Below the pieces are notes generated by a model that was given only the letters and a program-made list of their open reading frames with translations, was not told the DNA's origin and searched no databases. Source: Gracilaria vermiculophylla (lineage: Eukaryota > Rhodophyta > Florideophyceae > Gracilariales > Gracilariaceae). Taken from it: a stretch of DNA of 55,721 bases. Position 1 is the stretch's first letter; each line of letters opens with the position of its first letter. The stretch lies in the NCBI GenBank assembly GCA_019155205.2, contig JAHNZQ020000049.1, forward strand, positions 619,470 to 675,190, given 5' to 3'. The position numbers were made by a program, and so were the translations under genes. Shown here one piece after another: positions 42,986 to 55,680 of the stretch.

Positions 42986-45900
42986 GAAGGTGAGGTCACG
43001 TTCAAAAACCCGGAGTCGTTTTGGAGGAAAAAGAACTTATATCGGTCTTAAGCAAACTTGATAACCATTTGGTGCGATGGTGGGATCATCACATCGTAGG
43101 CGATACTTACGTTGTTGGATTTAGTTCCCGGTACAGAACACCCGGGGAATTATCCTAAGTGTCTTGTACCAAGAACTGGTACACTACTGTGGAAATCTTT
43201 TCTCTCTGAAAACGGCCAACAGATACGACGGTGATTGCGTTGATGTCCGAACGATGAACTGCCATTTGGAAACTCTACTTCCTATCCGGATACGAATTAG
43301 TATATATGATTGGCCCTACGGCTCGGCGCGGCATCTTTTTTCACGCGATGGTTGAGGCACGGCCTCACGGCCGTTCTGCTGGTTACCAGGGAAGGACCGC
43401 TTGGTTTGCTTCGTAAGCAACTCTTCTGGGTTGTGAAACATCGGGTTTTTAGATGGAAAGGCGCGCTCTCCTCTCAACGAACGAGCTGTTACACCTTTCT
43501 TGGTAAGCATCATTGAAGATGGTTTGGATCAGTGACTCGCGCGAACTGTTTTAAAGTGGTTGTCGCGACCAAACTGTACTCAAAACTCTCCTTTTTTTCT
43601 GTTTTCATCCAATCTGCATGTACACCCATTTTCTACGTCCGGAATCCAAAAAATTAGCACAGAAATTGTCGCACAAAGAACCGGTTGGTAGACGAAAAGG
43701 TGGCAACTGGTTTAAGGAGCGCAGAAGTGGATTGAACTAGAATGAGAGCCCAAATAGAACGTTGAATGAAAGCGGAAGCACCGGGAAGGCTATGTGTAAC
43801 GAACCCAGCCTTATACCCTAGCGATTGAAGCGAGTCGCGCTTCAAACTGCAAGCCTTGTCCCTGCACGTGGAGAAGAGCGTGGGCCTGGTCAGACTTCTT
43901 CCAACTCTTCTGTGTTACACTTTGTGCACAGGATGAAACGATGGCTTACAGCAACCGATTAGTAGTAGCCGATGCAATGCTTACTGGTTCGTAAAACCCG
44001 TTGGTGTATCTGGCTATCCTGCTGGTCGACTGTACAAAACACATGGGTCGAAAATTAGCCAGAATGTGCTTAAACTTTCTAAGCAGTGGGGAAGGAGGTA
44101 ATGCATCTCTCTAAGTATGGTGCAGAGCTCCAAATCCTCGCCCATCATCCGTATGGCTATAATGCCAGCACTCATGGCTCCCGGGACGCTTCTTACTGTA
44201 GCGCGCCACCTTCAATTATAATCTACAACTTCCACCAAGTTGTTACTAATTAGTTCTGCTTTATGTCACAACAGCCACAGAGCATGACAAACCATGACAT
44301 AAAGTAGTTTTCGCAGTTGGTGGTGCAAACCACGCGAGCGGGCCAGCACTCAAGGCGTCCAACCTTGCTTCCTGGAATGGTTAGCGAAGGTGGTAGAGCT
44401 CCCTCGATAGGGTCGAAAAGCACCGGGCGTACCTCCGGACGAACTTTTCCTGACTGGCAGTCGAGGGTGGGTGTGGCCGTCGACCGATGACGTCGGACGA
44501 AGTGAGCCGCGTGTTTACGAGCGAAAGTGTCCTTGTAAACGGTAGTACCAAAAATAGGGCAACGACCCGAGCCGAGATACGGGGCGCAGACTCGAGAGTC
44601 GAGTAGATAATATCCCACGAACGGGTAGAATAACCTGCCAAGCAGGGCGGAAAACATGGACCGTACGACGGTATAACAACAACAGAAAACAATAAAACAA
44701 ACAAAGAAAAACAGTCCGTAACCACGGTAGAATTGTCCTCGACGAAAGAGGTTGGTTAACCGTCCGTGTCTGCAGCGGAAGCACCCGTTGAGGGTCTGGA
44801 GCCGTCCGCAAAGCGGTGAGGTCAGAGCCGAGATCCTCCTTGACGGAGGTTTATTGTCCACACGGTAGCGGTCGCTACTGTACTTAAACATTTCGTAGAA
44901 ATTACTAAATAAATTATAGAATTAACTAGCCATGACGAGAAGTGCTGGGAGTGCCCGTCCACGTGTGTGGTGAATACCGGCTTGCAACGGCGCATCCTGG
45001 CGCCGCCCAAATGCAATACACGTGTGCCCCAAATACTACCCTTCACAGGGACATCCCAACAAGGGATCCGGGAGCCACTGTAGCTCATACGACAGGTGTC
45101 ACCGCCGGGAAAAATATCCAAGTCCTATGAGACACGGGGGCGGCAATCCACAAAAGCGGCTGTTGCACTACACATTGTACTACATGTACCATTACGCATT
45201 ATCTAGAATTGTTTTTGAGTTAATTTCATAGACATCCATTTTCCATTCCTTCTTTGTTTTCTTGTAGTTCTAAAGTTCCGTGCCCTTTTTTTAGCGAAAA
45301 TAGCATTGGAATGGAAACTCGCATTTCTTCTGTGCATTTTTCTAATAGACTTGTTCCATGATTTTATTTTGGTTCTTGTTTTTTTTATTTGATTTTTCTT
45401 GTAATATTCTTGCACGAATTCCGTCTCTACGGAAATGTTCAGGAACAATTTTCAACTTGAAAAGTAAGCGTGAAAATCTTTTTAATGGGCTTCTTAAATT
45501 TCTGAATATGTAATCCTCTTTTGACTTTTTATCACCCAGTTGTTGTAGTTTTATTTTTGAATGTTTTAACTCTTCAACCTCTTCTCATTCTAATTCTTTT
45601 TTCAAATTTATTTCCGGTAAACAGCATTCTTTAGTATGCATTTTATTTTTTTTTCCCTTGTTTTCGTAAACTTGGTATACGGTTTATTAGGCTTTTGATT
45701 CAGATTCCTATTAATCAACATAGAAAAGGTGACTATCCCCAAGTGATAAAATGTTATCATGAACTGGATATTTATTTAGGAAAGCAGTTCGTACAGCTTT
45801 GCTTTCTGTTTTACTATAGCTATTTCTCTTCAGATAATTTTTCATGTAAACGTTTCCCAAGAATTATCCATCGCCGCATCATTTCTCGATTTTGAATGAA

Positions 45901-45999
45901 CTTGATTTAGAAAAGGTATATAGACTGTATTCATCAGCAAATAAAAACCACATTGAAAACACTCAGACGTTTCCTGTGAAAAAGAACACTAGCGGAAAA
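42986..45999. other. No recognised gene; possible LTR/flank of gypsy element E2
   Basis: This stretch lies downstream, in the minus direction, of the E2 integrase, where a 3' LTR would be expected. A weak resemblance to LTR family A exists near 44870-45080 (a GTCGC-ACTGT segment, an AT-rich AAATAAATTATAG-type core, and GGAGCCACTGTA). This is not enough to call an LTR. Confidence 0.25.
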
Positions 46000-48900
46000 A
46001 TACATTCAGAAAACAGTCCGACAATGTCTCGTAATAGAGAAGCTGCATTTTTGCCAGCACAACTACGATACTAACACGAGCGTTACTTTAGCAAAAGCTA
46101 CATCGTCGCACGGTCCAATCGTAAAGAACGGCACATTTATGAACTGCTAACACAGCACAAAGTTTAAACAAAAACGCAACAGCGTTTCGTCCATCTTGAC
46201 GCAAGTATGCCGATCTAAAATGAGCGCCAACGACTTTATATGCAAACTGTTTCCAAAAGATAGAGTTACAGTTGCGGTTGTGCTCCTCTACTTCATTGAA
46301 CTGGGTTAATCGCAACAGCTTATACTCCAGAGCCTTCACGACCCGAGTACCCTCCATTATGATCTCGGCTGATTCCAGCGCCATTGCCGTTAAAATTAAT
46401 GCTTTCTCAATTTTTATAAATCAGAACGGCAGAGATTTAAGACACTTTAATGGCTGCAGTGCAATGCGCATAAGGGGAAAGAACCACGAAGGATATGCGC
46501 ACCATAAGGAAGCGGAGATCGTCTTTTAAGGAACTGTCCGAACAAGCTTCGAGAAGCGGTCGGTAATTACGTGCGGCAAGTTTGTTGCCCGTCTTTGTCT
46601 TCAAAAGCGGAACGAGAATGCCGATTGCATAAAATTCGAAAGGATCCCTGGCAGGGAAAAGCTTCAACTTTTCGAAAGGCCACCGGAGTTTGACTCGGCT
46701 ATTTTCGAATTGTGTGCAGAACCGCACAGCGGCATAGCAATTCACCGCCATCGTGGGTCAATAAAAGACCCTGCGAAGGTTTAGGTAAGACTTTTTTCCA
46801 CCCGGGTGTCCACCGGGTTCCGGGTACTGTGACAGTTGAAAGACTCTGGGTTGGAGGCATCGGGGCACCACAATTTGTTAGTGACGCTCCACCTTCCGCA
46901 TCAGGTAGCCCGTGTCGTTCATTTCAAAAGGTAGGTCGTTTTTACCTTTTAGACGGGCATGTAGTTCCATGCAGAATGGTTCCCCAAACTGCTCTCAGAT
47001 CACCTTCCCCTTGCTGATCGACGTGAATTTCCTCTGCGGGGCATGCGCGGCGTCGTCTGCGGCGAAAAGCTCGTCGATGTCGCTGGAGCTAATCGCAGCG
47101 GAAGCCCAGTGCGGAGCTTCTGGGATACTCCCGTTGGTATCGAAGCAGAGGATCTTGTCCTCCTTGGCGTTGCCTATGGCTTTTTCTTTTGTGAGAAACC
47201 GCGATCGGGCATCAGCTCGCGCGTTCTGTGAGCCCTTCGTATAAACCAAATCGAACATGGATTACGCTAGACGGAGTCTCCACCGCAATAAGTGGCCTAA
47301 TGGATTGAAAATACTCATCACTCACCTCAAGGAAGAGTGATCCCTGAATACAGGAAAGTTCCACCAAATTGGGCAGCGGCATAGTGCGGAGAGTTCCCAC
47401 ACTATGGCCAGGCCCTCCCTCTCCGAGACGGAACACTTCTTCTCGTAAACGTTGAAAATCCTGGAACAATATTAGATTGTTTTGAGCTTTCCTCCGGGGC
47501 TTGTTTGAAAGAAGCTATTGTCCACTTGGTGGTCGCTGGAATACGTATCCATGGAGTATGGGATGGCTAACTTGGAAGTGTCAAGATTAAAGTTGCCGTC
47601 ACTGTTCTGATCACGAAATGGAAAGCACCTGACAGTTCGGGGGAGAATGGCGAGAGCTTCGGCGGCTGCCCTTCCGCAGTAGTCCGTTAGGGGGTGCGGC
47701 GGTATCCAAGAAGCTGTGTATGAACCGTCCATGGACATTTATTAATCCAAGGAAGCACCTCAATTCCCTTTGCGTGCCGGGTTCTTTTGCCGCAGTAAGA
47801 AATATGACTCGATCATAAGCCGTTCGAGACGGTTGATGTGACCCAGATATTAATTGGTATCTGTGAAGAACTCATATTTCCTAAGCTTCAGGGTGAAACC
47901 TGCGTCATGCAGTAACGTTATCACGTTCTCCAATTGTGTGAGATGATCGTCCAGGCTGCTGGAAAATATGATTATGTCGGCCAAGTACACAAGGCAAGTA
48001 CGCCATTCAAATCAGTTCATGAGGACGTCGATAGCCCGCTGAAACGATGCGGATGCATTGATCGAACCAAAAGGCATGAATTTTAATCGCTAGGACCTAG
48101 AGAGGCACACAAACGCCGTTTCCTACAGGTCTTGTTCCCTGAAGGGGACCTGCCAGTAGCCCCAATTGGCATCCAGAGCCGTGAACACGGTAGCATTACC
48201 GACTGAATCTATGCACTCGTGCATCCAAAGAAACCCGTACGTATCCCAGATATTTGCGACAATAAGCCTACGATAACCCATGGAAGAACTCCAATGACCC
48301 ATCCACTTCTAGAGCAAGTACCACTGGCGAGGCCTTTAAAGATTGAGCTTGCTTTAAGACTTTGGCACGGAGCATGCACTCCACTTAGAATTCTTTTTCC
48401 TTTAAAGCTTTCGGCCCAGCCCTATTAGGGGGGTTTGCAAGATTAGCCAATTGTTCGGTCACAAATCTATCCGATGCTTGGTGCAGTTGATATCGCCTAG
48501 CGAGCCATGCCACATCAGGGTAGATTCCCGCAACATTGCAAGGAGACGCATCCAATGCTAAGCGGACACATGAGGCAAATACAGTTATACGAGAGCTCTT
48601 ACGGGATCAATCCGGTCGTAACTCGTCGGATATGGCGTCTGCGAGGCCGAACTGACCTGGGAGTCAGGAATTCCCGTTTCCACGGTACCTTCTAATAAAC
48701 CGGTAATTCCTTTGGAGGCGGAGTTCACCGCGGCATCTGGCGCCTCCCCATCTCCTGAGGTCATGATAGCAAGTGCCTGGGCGGTCGTTACCCGCGTTGG
48801 GTTCATCGCTAACGGAGTTTTCGTGACGGATCCAATCCTTTGTCTTTTAGTCAGAAACTGAGTTGCGTCGCGCAGATTTGCGACGATGATCCCAAATGGC

Positions 48901-49850
48901 CATTTCGGCAAGACTTGCATCTTTCTGTTTGGGACAGCGAGACTCCTGTGCTCATACAACAAGTTCGAGGGTTGAAAAAGCCTCAAAACGTGATGACGGG
49001 AGTTGAGCGGAACTACGACCGACATGCGTGGCTGGGGGTTTCGTGACTGATGCTGCACCGCGAAGCTTGCCCGACTCCCGGATTCACGGCCGCGATCCCT
49101 GTGCGGGAGGCAAGGGCATCTGCCTTTTTGGATCTCGCGGAAGCGACTGGCCAACAGTGAGGATTCACGACCCATCTTTCACCTCCACCTATTTCAGGAG
49201 AGTGCGGATAGCCTTCACGAGCCACTCGCAGTCATAGCATTCGACTGAGACTGGCGCGGCCAGATAACGGCACATAATGAAATTGATCTTTACCAAAGAT
49301 CTTTTCAATCGGACGACCAAATAGGTGGTTTTTAAAGTTTGTAACGGATGGTTGTTCACGTCCGAGACGTCGGGTACCGCTTCTGTGCAAATGCGATATC
49401 GAGGTTCGTATTGACATCAGACCGCAGCAAGCAATGCTTCTTGCCGACGATAGTTGACAGACATTCCGAGTGTCTCCGGCAGTACTCGAAGTCTTCATCC
49501 ACCCCTGCCTGGATTAGCCGCAGGGTGCGGATCTGATCTACCAAATGCACTACATGGGCCTTTTCTCACCAACCGCGGTGGGGTAGTTACCACATTAGTG
49601 GATGTTGATTGCCCGGCTCCGGGTAATATCATATACGGCTCAGCTGTCAACGTTACACGGTCCACCTGGTCTGCACCAGTTTTCTCGGGAGTCCTCACCT
49701 GGCGCTTTTCGTTCCCTCTGTGTGACCGGCTTCGGGTTGTTACCGCCTCGGCTCCAGTCGGCTGTCGGCCCATCGGAAGTATCTATCATGACGATGAAAA
49801 TTTCTCAACGTAGGAATTCCAAAGTGGACGAACAATGAAAAGGAAAAGAA
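46000..49850 (-). mobile_element. Degenerate Ty3/gypsy retrotransposon E2 (protease-RT-RNase H-integrase)
   Basis: Minus-strand order: a possible protease region (about 49850-49200), a protease-RT linker with RKMQVLPKWPFGIIVANLRD (in the frame 49175-48585), RT (about 48200-47860), RNase H (about 47750-47000) and integrase (about 46760-46000). RT shows VFTALDANWGYWQVPF, MPFGSINASASFQ and CLVYLADIIIFSSS, where the catalytic first Asp is Ala. RNase H ends in FDLVYTKGSQNARADARSR. Integrase begins RDPFEFYAIGILVPLLKTKT, and the catalytic Asp of the DIL-type motif is Gly. All parts are broken, and no LTR pair was found. Confidence 0.85.
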
Positions 49851-51332
49851 CTTCAAAGAAGACCTGTCAGTGGATCTCCGTTTCTGAGTCGGGAGACCTG
49901 TTTGTGGAGCAACGCCACAAAGTAGAAATTACCACGAAGGATGTTCGAAACGTCCTTCTCTCTAGGTGGTTCAGAGGCACATCTTTGATCTGACGAGGCA
50001 CACGGGCCGGAAGTAACTCCGTAGCCACGCCATGGCAACAGGTGCAAAAGGAAAAGTAAATCGAGAAACCAAGGATCAGGCAACTCCTGTGATGAATGCA
50101 GCTTCTGTGGGTTCCATAAGATGTCCCTGTAAGATTTCGGGCTATCTCAGGGCGGCCGGGTAGTATCTTGGGCTGTGTGGGTATTGAGCAAGGCGTGTTG
50201 AGCGAGTGGCAGACGTGACCCGAGAAGCGATAAACCGGAGGTCTGATGGGGCTAATCTGGTGCGAGGACGATCCTGAAGGACGGAACGAATAGTCTAGAC
50301 AATGGTTCTCGGCGTCACGGATGGTTGATTTCCGTGGTCCACGGTGTATTTATTTTGGGTGGAGAGAGACACCCGCGTAGGCGGCAAGTCCGACAGAAGA
50401 TTCCGCTTGGTGCGGTTCACTGGGGCGAGGGCCGAAATGTCGTCGCCCTAAGTACTGAAGCGCTGAGGCCAAAATACTCAAAATATTTATATAAATGAGT
50501 ATCAAACATACAAAACTTACCGTGCGAAGCAGGTGCCATTCGGCACCCATACTGTAGCCAAAGGGTCGCGCGAGCGTGCCGCGCGCGTGCCAGAATCCTT
50601 CCAGCGCGCTTGTTAAGTCATGGCACACGCGCTGGATCGGCTGCTCCGCAGTCTCCTGTGCAAATGGACGTGAAGCCCGCCGGCGACGTTAACCGTTTTC
50701 ATATATACGGTCTCGCCGGAATCCATTAAATCGACAAAGTGCCGAAAAAAACCTCCACTAAGAGCACCGTATTTCAATGGATATGGTACAACGGACGTCA
50801 TACATACAAGGTATCGATAGTTTTGAGAGGCAGGGTGGTCTAGGGAGTAGATGTGAGGCTCAAACTAAAACGAAAGTCCAGATGGTACCAAAATATTGGA
50901 AAACACAGCACCGAAACGTCTGTACGTTTCGGATGATCGAGAAGCCCCTAGCATTTAGGACGAAATTCCTTCAGAGTGTCAAGCAACCAGTACGAAGAAG
51001 GGCTCTATGTCCTTATTTTTTTCATCGAAGTTAAAGCTTTTGGAAGATATGTGCGAGAACAACTGTTTCATATTGCATTACAAGAGCCCGCAACTGATAA
51101 AAGAATACAAAGAAGTCTGAATCTTTCTCTGCAGAGGTGGTTCTGTGGTAAAGCCTTCTTGAGGAACAACACGACAATTTCATGGGTAACACAGAGGATG
51201 CCTGGCAGGAATTGGCGAAAAGGTAGAAACACGATCCCCACTAAGTAGAGCTCTGATTGTATTCCTCCTCCATGAAAGAAAGAGATGGAAAACAAAAAAG
51301 AACGCGGGCTGCGCGATCCATAAATTGAAGGA
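49851..51332. other. No recognised gene; probable retroelement debris
   Basis: A GC-richer stretch between the E2 protease region and the plus-strand element E4. The E2 gag and 5' LTR would be expected here, but no motif supports them. Confidence 0.3.
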
Positions 51333-51833
51333 TGTACCACACACGTGAGGAAAAGGGAGGTAAGCCACGTGGTGTACTATTTAGCCCACGTGCGCTGCAG
51401 TACTCCTGAGGAATTGTAGAATTAAGATTTATTTTCGTTAGTTGGTGTAGTTAATTATCACAGTAGTGAGATCTAATGAGGCGTACTTCCGCCACGGTAC
51501 TTAATCCGCCATTCGAGCTCCACCTCTTAGGGAAGTAAAACAAGCACCCTTGAGTCTTTTTCAGTTTTTCTGGTGGAGAGTCTTGTCAAACGCCTACAGA
51601 TTTCTAACCCACCGATCCCCAGGTCGCCTCATAGCAGCGCCTGTGAGAGAATTGTCTGCCCGGTGAACCACTTTCCTCGCTTGGTGTTTGTGGATCCTCT
51701 TTCATAACTCCCCCGGTTCGTGACCGAGATTATCGGAGACCACTTTTACGAACTCGCGTCTTTGGAGTCACAAAAAACTTTTAACGGACTTTTCGCGCTA
51801 TCACCTCGAAATAATAACAGAAGGTACCACAAC
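51333..51833 (+). repeat. LTR family A, copy 3 (5' LTR of element E4)
   Basis: It matches the reverse complement of 756-1320 and 54129-54682 over nearly its whole length (for example GCCACGTGGTG, GAGCTCCACCTCT, CGATCCCCAGGTCGC, CATAGCAGCGCCTGT). It starts near TGTACCACA and ends GGTACCACA. It is some 40 bp shorter near the start than the other copies. The gag frame follows on the same strand, which fixes the sense of the whole LTR family. No clear primer-binding site was recognised. Confidence 0.75.
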
Positions 51834-53650
51834 TGCTATTACAACTTTTAAGGTCAGATTACTAAAAGAATCACAAGAGTTCTGATAGGAAAATGATATT
51901 AAACTGCAACGATCGGAACCCAATAGTGGAAATATTCCTTAATAAGATTTGAAGGTGGAAGGAAATTTCCCCCGACCTACTCCTGTAAGGATCCCTCGGA
52001 AACCTCAATGGAAATCCCCCTACAGGACAATCTACCACCCAACTCCGTGGTGGAGCGCAGCATGCACAGCGCTCCCCAGAATATGGCCTTCACACTGGAG
52101 GATCCTGAAAGTCTCCTTAAGAATCCGGGCTTTTCTATGGAGCGTTGCAGGAATCTTCTTAGAAGAGTGCACGATCGAGGGCAAGCGAAATTCACCGCGA
52201 CACCTCTGGAGAGCATCGAAGTAGAGGTTGCAGAACCAAACATGGAATGGCAGCCACTACCTCAGGAGCTGCAGGGACAGGAATACCCGGAGGCTAACTA
52301 CCTCCTGGAGTAACTGGCTTCGCGCCATATTGATTGGCACTCACATGAGGAGGTTGAAAAACTTCCTGCAAGTGTTGAGGCACAATTTAGAGCGTGCCGC
52401 CCCGCTCTGGCGGAGAATAGCGCAACAGAGAGTGCTCACCGTGCTGAGGATGCCTTGTTGGATTCGGAACCCTTCCTAGAGGTGAACTCAAATTTTATTC
52501 GAGTGGAACGTCGTTCCCAACCCGTGCAGCTGCTTCCCGCAGCGGCGTTTCATTCAAAGAAATTAATTTTTGCGTTCAGAAGGGGTTCCGTCTATCACCA
52601 CCTAAGGTGATCCCGAGCAGGAAAGGACAAAGTATCGGTGCCTTTTACGCCAGAGGAGGAAAGCATACTGTCGCAGGAAGACGGTAACACCTGAGGTGTA
52701 TTTCTGCAAATTGTCTGAACCTGTTTCCTCCCGGAGGAGGACAGGATAATGGTCGCAAAGTACGTTAACAAAGAAGAGAAGTACAGGACACTCCTCGGGT
52801 GAATCGCGATAGCTTAGGTGTCTTCAAGAACCCAGCTAAACCACAAAAAACACGCCAAAAGAAACGGAGAGAGAAAATCAAAAAGCAAGAAACCGGATCG
52901 AAGAGAAGTTTAGACTCTGACTCCGTAAACAGCTGCAGCTCGGAGGATAGTATACCTCCCAAGGAGAAATGCAGAAGGGTCAAGAAGGTCGTCTCGATTA
53001 GCGACCTCTTCGCCAAAGTGGTTGATAATGACACCTATTGGTTGAATGATAGCTCCAATCTTTACAACGCGTCGTTCACTAAACGACTAACGAAGATCCA
53101 GCTCCGGATGGATATTCAGATGAAGAAGCGATCCTTCTCAGGTGCAACCCACATCTCGGTGTTGAAATTTCTCACACGTTTCCGTTCATCGTGTAATACC
53201 AATAGTGTTCATAAAGGTGCCGCCGTCTGGGGCTTTCAGTTCTACGCCATAGATCAAGCGCACTCGCTGATGCAGCCACGCCTCACGGGGGAGAGCAATA
53301 CTATGGATGATCCTGGAACTGGGATCTTGATGACGTACCCAGAGATGGTTACTGTTCCCATTTAAAGGTATGCAATGGATGAGGTGAAATCCGATGATGA
53401 TGCTGAAGTCACCTGCTATAGACAGTGTACAGGAATGAACAAAAGGGAGTTCTCACAGAAGCTTTAGACGAAGGCCCCACTGTGTGGAAACGCCTACTCC
53501 GAATGGCGGCTGAAGTCGTCTTTTGTCGAAGGACGTCTTCCCCCGATCTTCCCCAGCATTCGTAATCCCTTGACATAGCACCCAAAGAACACCTACACGG
53601 AGCTAACACGTTCCAAAGATTTCCATTGTAGAAGAGCCTTTCACCACCCT
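51834..53650 (+). pseudogene. Element E4 leader and gag (Ty3/gypsy-type), truncated
   Basis: Open frames 52008-52313 and 52799-53365, then a continuing frame to about 53570, read on the plus strand after LTR copy 3. The second frame has a basic Lys-rich start (KTRQKKRREKIKKQ), then ISVLKFLTRFRSSCNTNSVH, GAAVWGFQFYAI and, past a stop, MNKREFSQKL and CGNAYSEWRLKSSFVEGRLP. These match gypsy gag blocks (ISVL-FL--F---CD-N-IHEGAA-W-F, REFA-RL, CGN-FSE--L---FV-GL). The gag is cut off near 53650, where minus-strand RNase H of another element begins, so E4 has lost its pol and 3' LTR. Confidence 0.65.
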
Positions 53651-53659
53651 TTTTGAATA

Positions 53660-54128
53660 TTGGGAGCATCTTTTCCAGTTTCTATATTTGAATCTGATCG
53701 GCTGGCCATTCATTATTCATGGACTTCACTACAGAACCAAAAAATTGATATTCATCGTATCCAGTTTTAACGTCTTCATGTTTGAAATATGATATTTCAA
53801 CGAGATTGCATAATAAGGCACCGTCAATCTTTTTCATAACATGAAGATCCCTATATGGAACATCTCCTAAGACGTGTATCTTAGCAGGTTTAAGAGTTAC
53901 AGGGAGTATTCCACAGTTTCCAAGAGTTCCAAGCCAATTTGATTCTTTTCTGCTTAGATTCGGTTTTGTAAAACAACTCTTTAGCACTTGGTTTTCCGTA
54001 AAGACGTCGAAGCCCGACCTTCTCAAGTAACATCTGAGCCTATTAAAGAATGAGAGAAGCTCAAGAAGCTCTCTGCCATTAGCTTTGTATACGGACTTTG
54101 CTGGAGATAACTTCTTTGAAAAGAATGC
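53660..54128 (-). pseudogene. Element E3 RNase H (distal part), left of a solo LTR
   Basis: The minus frame 54167-53682 reads TTAFFSKKLSPAKSVYKANG, then LRCYLRRSGFDVFTENQVLK and CFTKPNLSRKESNWLGTLG. These are the gypsy RNase H blocks AFFSKKLSPAE--Y, FRCYLEG--F-VFTDNQVL and TKPNLSRREARWL. The N-terminal few residues of that open frame (beyond 54128) are actually LTR sequence. The domain continues beyond the LTR at 54683. Confidence 0.85.
54124..54128. repeat. Target-site duplication, left (AATGC)
   Basis: AATGC directly before the LTR start TGTGG; the identical AATGC follows the LTR at 54683-54687. Confidence 0.85.
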
Positions 54129-54682
54129 TGTGGTACTGTCAGCCCTCCTGTCGAGGTAGTAAAGCACAACGTCCGTTAGGAGTTTTTAGTGACTCCAAAG
54201 GCGCGTATTCCTAAAGGTGGTCTCCGGTATCCGCTGTCGCGAGCCGGGGGAATTCTGTAAGGGATCCGCAAACACCAAGCGGAGGGGAAGGTTCACTGGG
54301 CGGACAATGCTCCTACAGGCGCTGCTATGATGCGACCTGGGGATCGGCGGCTTAGAAACCTGCGTGAGTAGACAAGAGACTCCAACCGGAAAATGTAGAA
54401 GAAGACTCAAGGGTGCTTGTCTTTACTTCCCCAGAGGTGGAGCTCAACCGGCAGCTTAAATATCTAGCCGGGAGCCCGCCTCGGCAGGTCGCACTACTGT
54501 GCTAATTACCTGCATAAAATATCTAAAATAAATAATAAATTCTACCGTACCTTAAGGATACTGTAGCGCACGCGGACAATATTATGCACCACGTGGCCCA
54601 GCTAATAAATTACGAACCCTCCTTAGGAATATTATGCCTTAAGGCCAAACCACCATAATGCCGTAGGAGCCACTGTACTACA
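54129..54682 (-). repeat. Solo LTR, family A copy 2, 554 bp, inserted in element E3
   Basis: It begins TGTGGTA and ends TACTACA, which are near-inverted ends of TG...CA form. It aligns with 756-1320 and, inverted, with 51333-51833. It is flanked by a perfect 5-bp duplication AATGC. It contains no internal region, so it is the product of LTR-LTR recombination. It sits inside the RNase H domain of E3. Reading E3 across the LTR with one AATGC removed gives the conserved short motif IAFFSKKLS in frame, which confirms the insertion point. Sense is minus by comparison with copy 3. Confidence 0.9.
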
Positions 54683-54687
54683 AATGC
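54683..54687. repeat. Target-site duplication, right (AATGC)
   Basis: Second copy of the 5-bp duplication, directly after TACTACA of the solo LTR. Confidence 0.85.
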
Positions 54688-55680
54688 AATTACGCGGTCT
54701 CTTCTATTCTCATAAAGTTATGTCAGTTCCGCCAACAGCGGTCTTTGAAGCATCAATGCGACATCTTAACGGATTGCTTCAATCTGGCGATACCAAAACT
54801 GGTGCACTTGTGATTGCTTTTTTTAACCTCTGAAAGGCTTCATCACATTTTGCATTCCATTTCTACATACCTTGATATTTCTATGTCAGATTCGTCACTG
54901 GAGCAGCAAATTCTGAAAACTTTGGTATGAAACGTCAGACAAATTTCAGTAGTCCCAGAAAACTTCGAACTTCAAATAAGGATTTCGGCTATGGCTAAGT
55001 CATCAGTAAATCGAACTTAAAGGGGTTAACTCCCAGTACTTCCTTACCAATAAGAAGTATTGAGAAGTAGATTTCTGTTTGCATAGACGCACACTTCTCT
55101 GGGGACATAAACAACTTGTTTTCCTTCAATCGACGCAATACAGTTTTCAAGTTCTTCAAATGACTTGCTTCATCCTTACAGAAAATGAGAAGATCATCCA
55201 TATAGACCACCGGAAATTCATCAATACAATCATAAGAGAGCTGTTTCATCAACGTTTGAATAGTCGCAGAGGCACTACAAAACCCCATGGGCATAACAAG
55301 ATACTTAAATTGCCCATACTTTAAGTCGAGCGCAGTCTTCTCGATATCTTTTGGCTTCACCATTACTTGAGGGAGTCCCATCTTTAGATCTAACTTGGAG
55401 AACAATTTTGTTTCTTCAGGCCTATCAAAAATCTCATCGTGTCTCGGGACTGGAGCGTTTTTTTTTTAAGTGAGGCAATTAAGTGCTCAATAGTCTACGG
55501 CTCCTCTTAATTTTCCGTTTTGCTTCTGGAAAAATAACGAAGCTCCATACGGTGATTGGCTTCGTCTTATCCTACCTGATTTCAGCAACTCCTTCATGTT
55601 GGATGTTGACGTTGTACTGTCACTGAAAACAACTGTGATTGGTACAAGTGTTATGGCGCTAATTGGTTGTTCCGGGTTAC
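54683..55680 (-). pseudogene. Element E3 reverse transcriptase and start of RNase H (Ty3/gypsy)
   Basis: On the minus strand from the window end inwards: ELLKSGRIRRSQSPYGASLF and FQKQNGKLRGAVDY (RT start, with a stop), then frame 55405-54995 with FSKLDLKMGLPQVMVKPKDI, KYGQFKYLVMPMGFCSASAT and FPVVYMDDLLIFCKDEASHL (the Y-M-DD catalytic box). Next come FLGLLKF, RFIPKFSEFAAPVTNLT, CDEAFQRLKKAITSAPVLV and DASKTAVGGTD, entering RNase H. A few stops are present, but domains are far better kept than in E1 and E2. The element runs off the window end. Confidence 0.9.
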
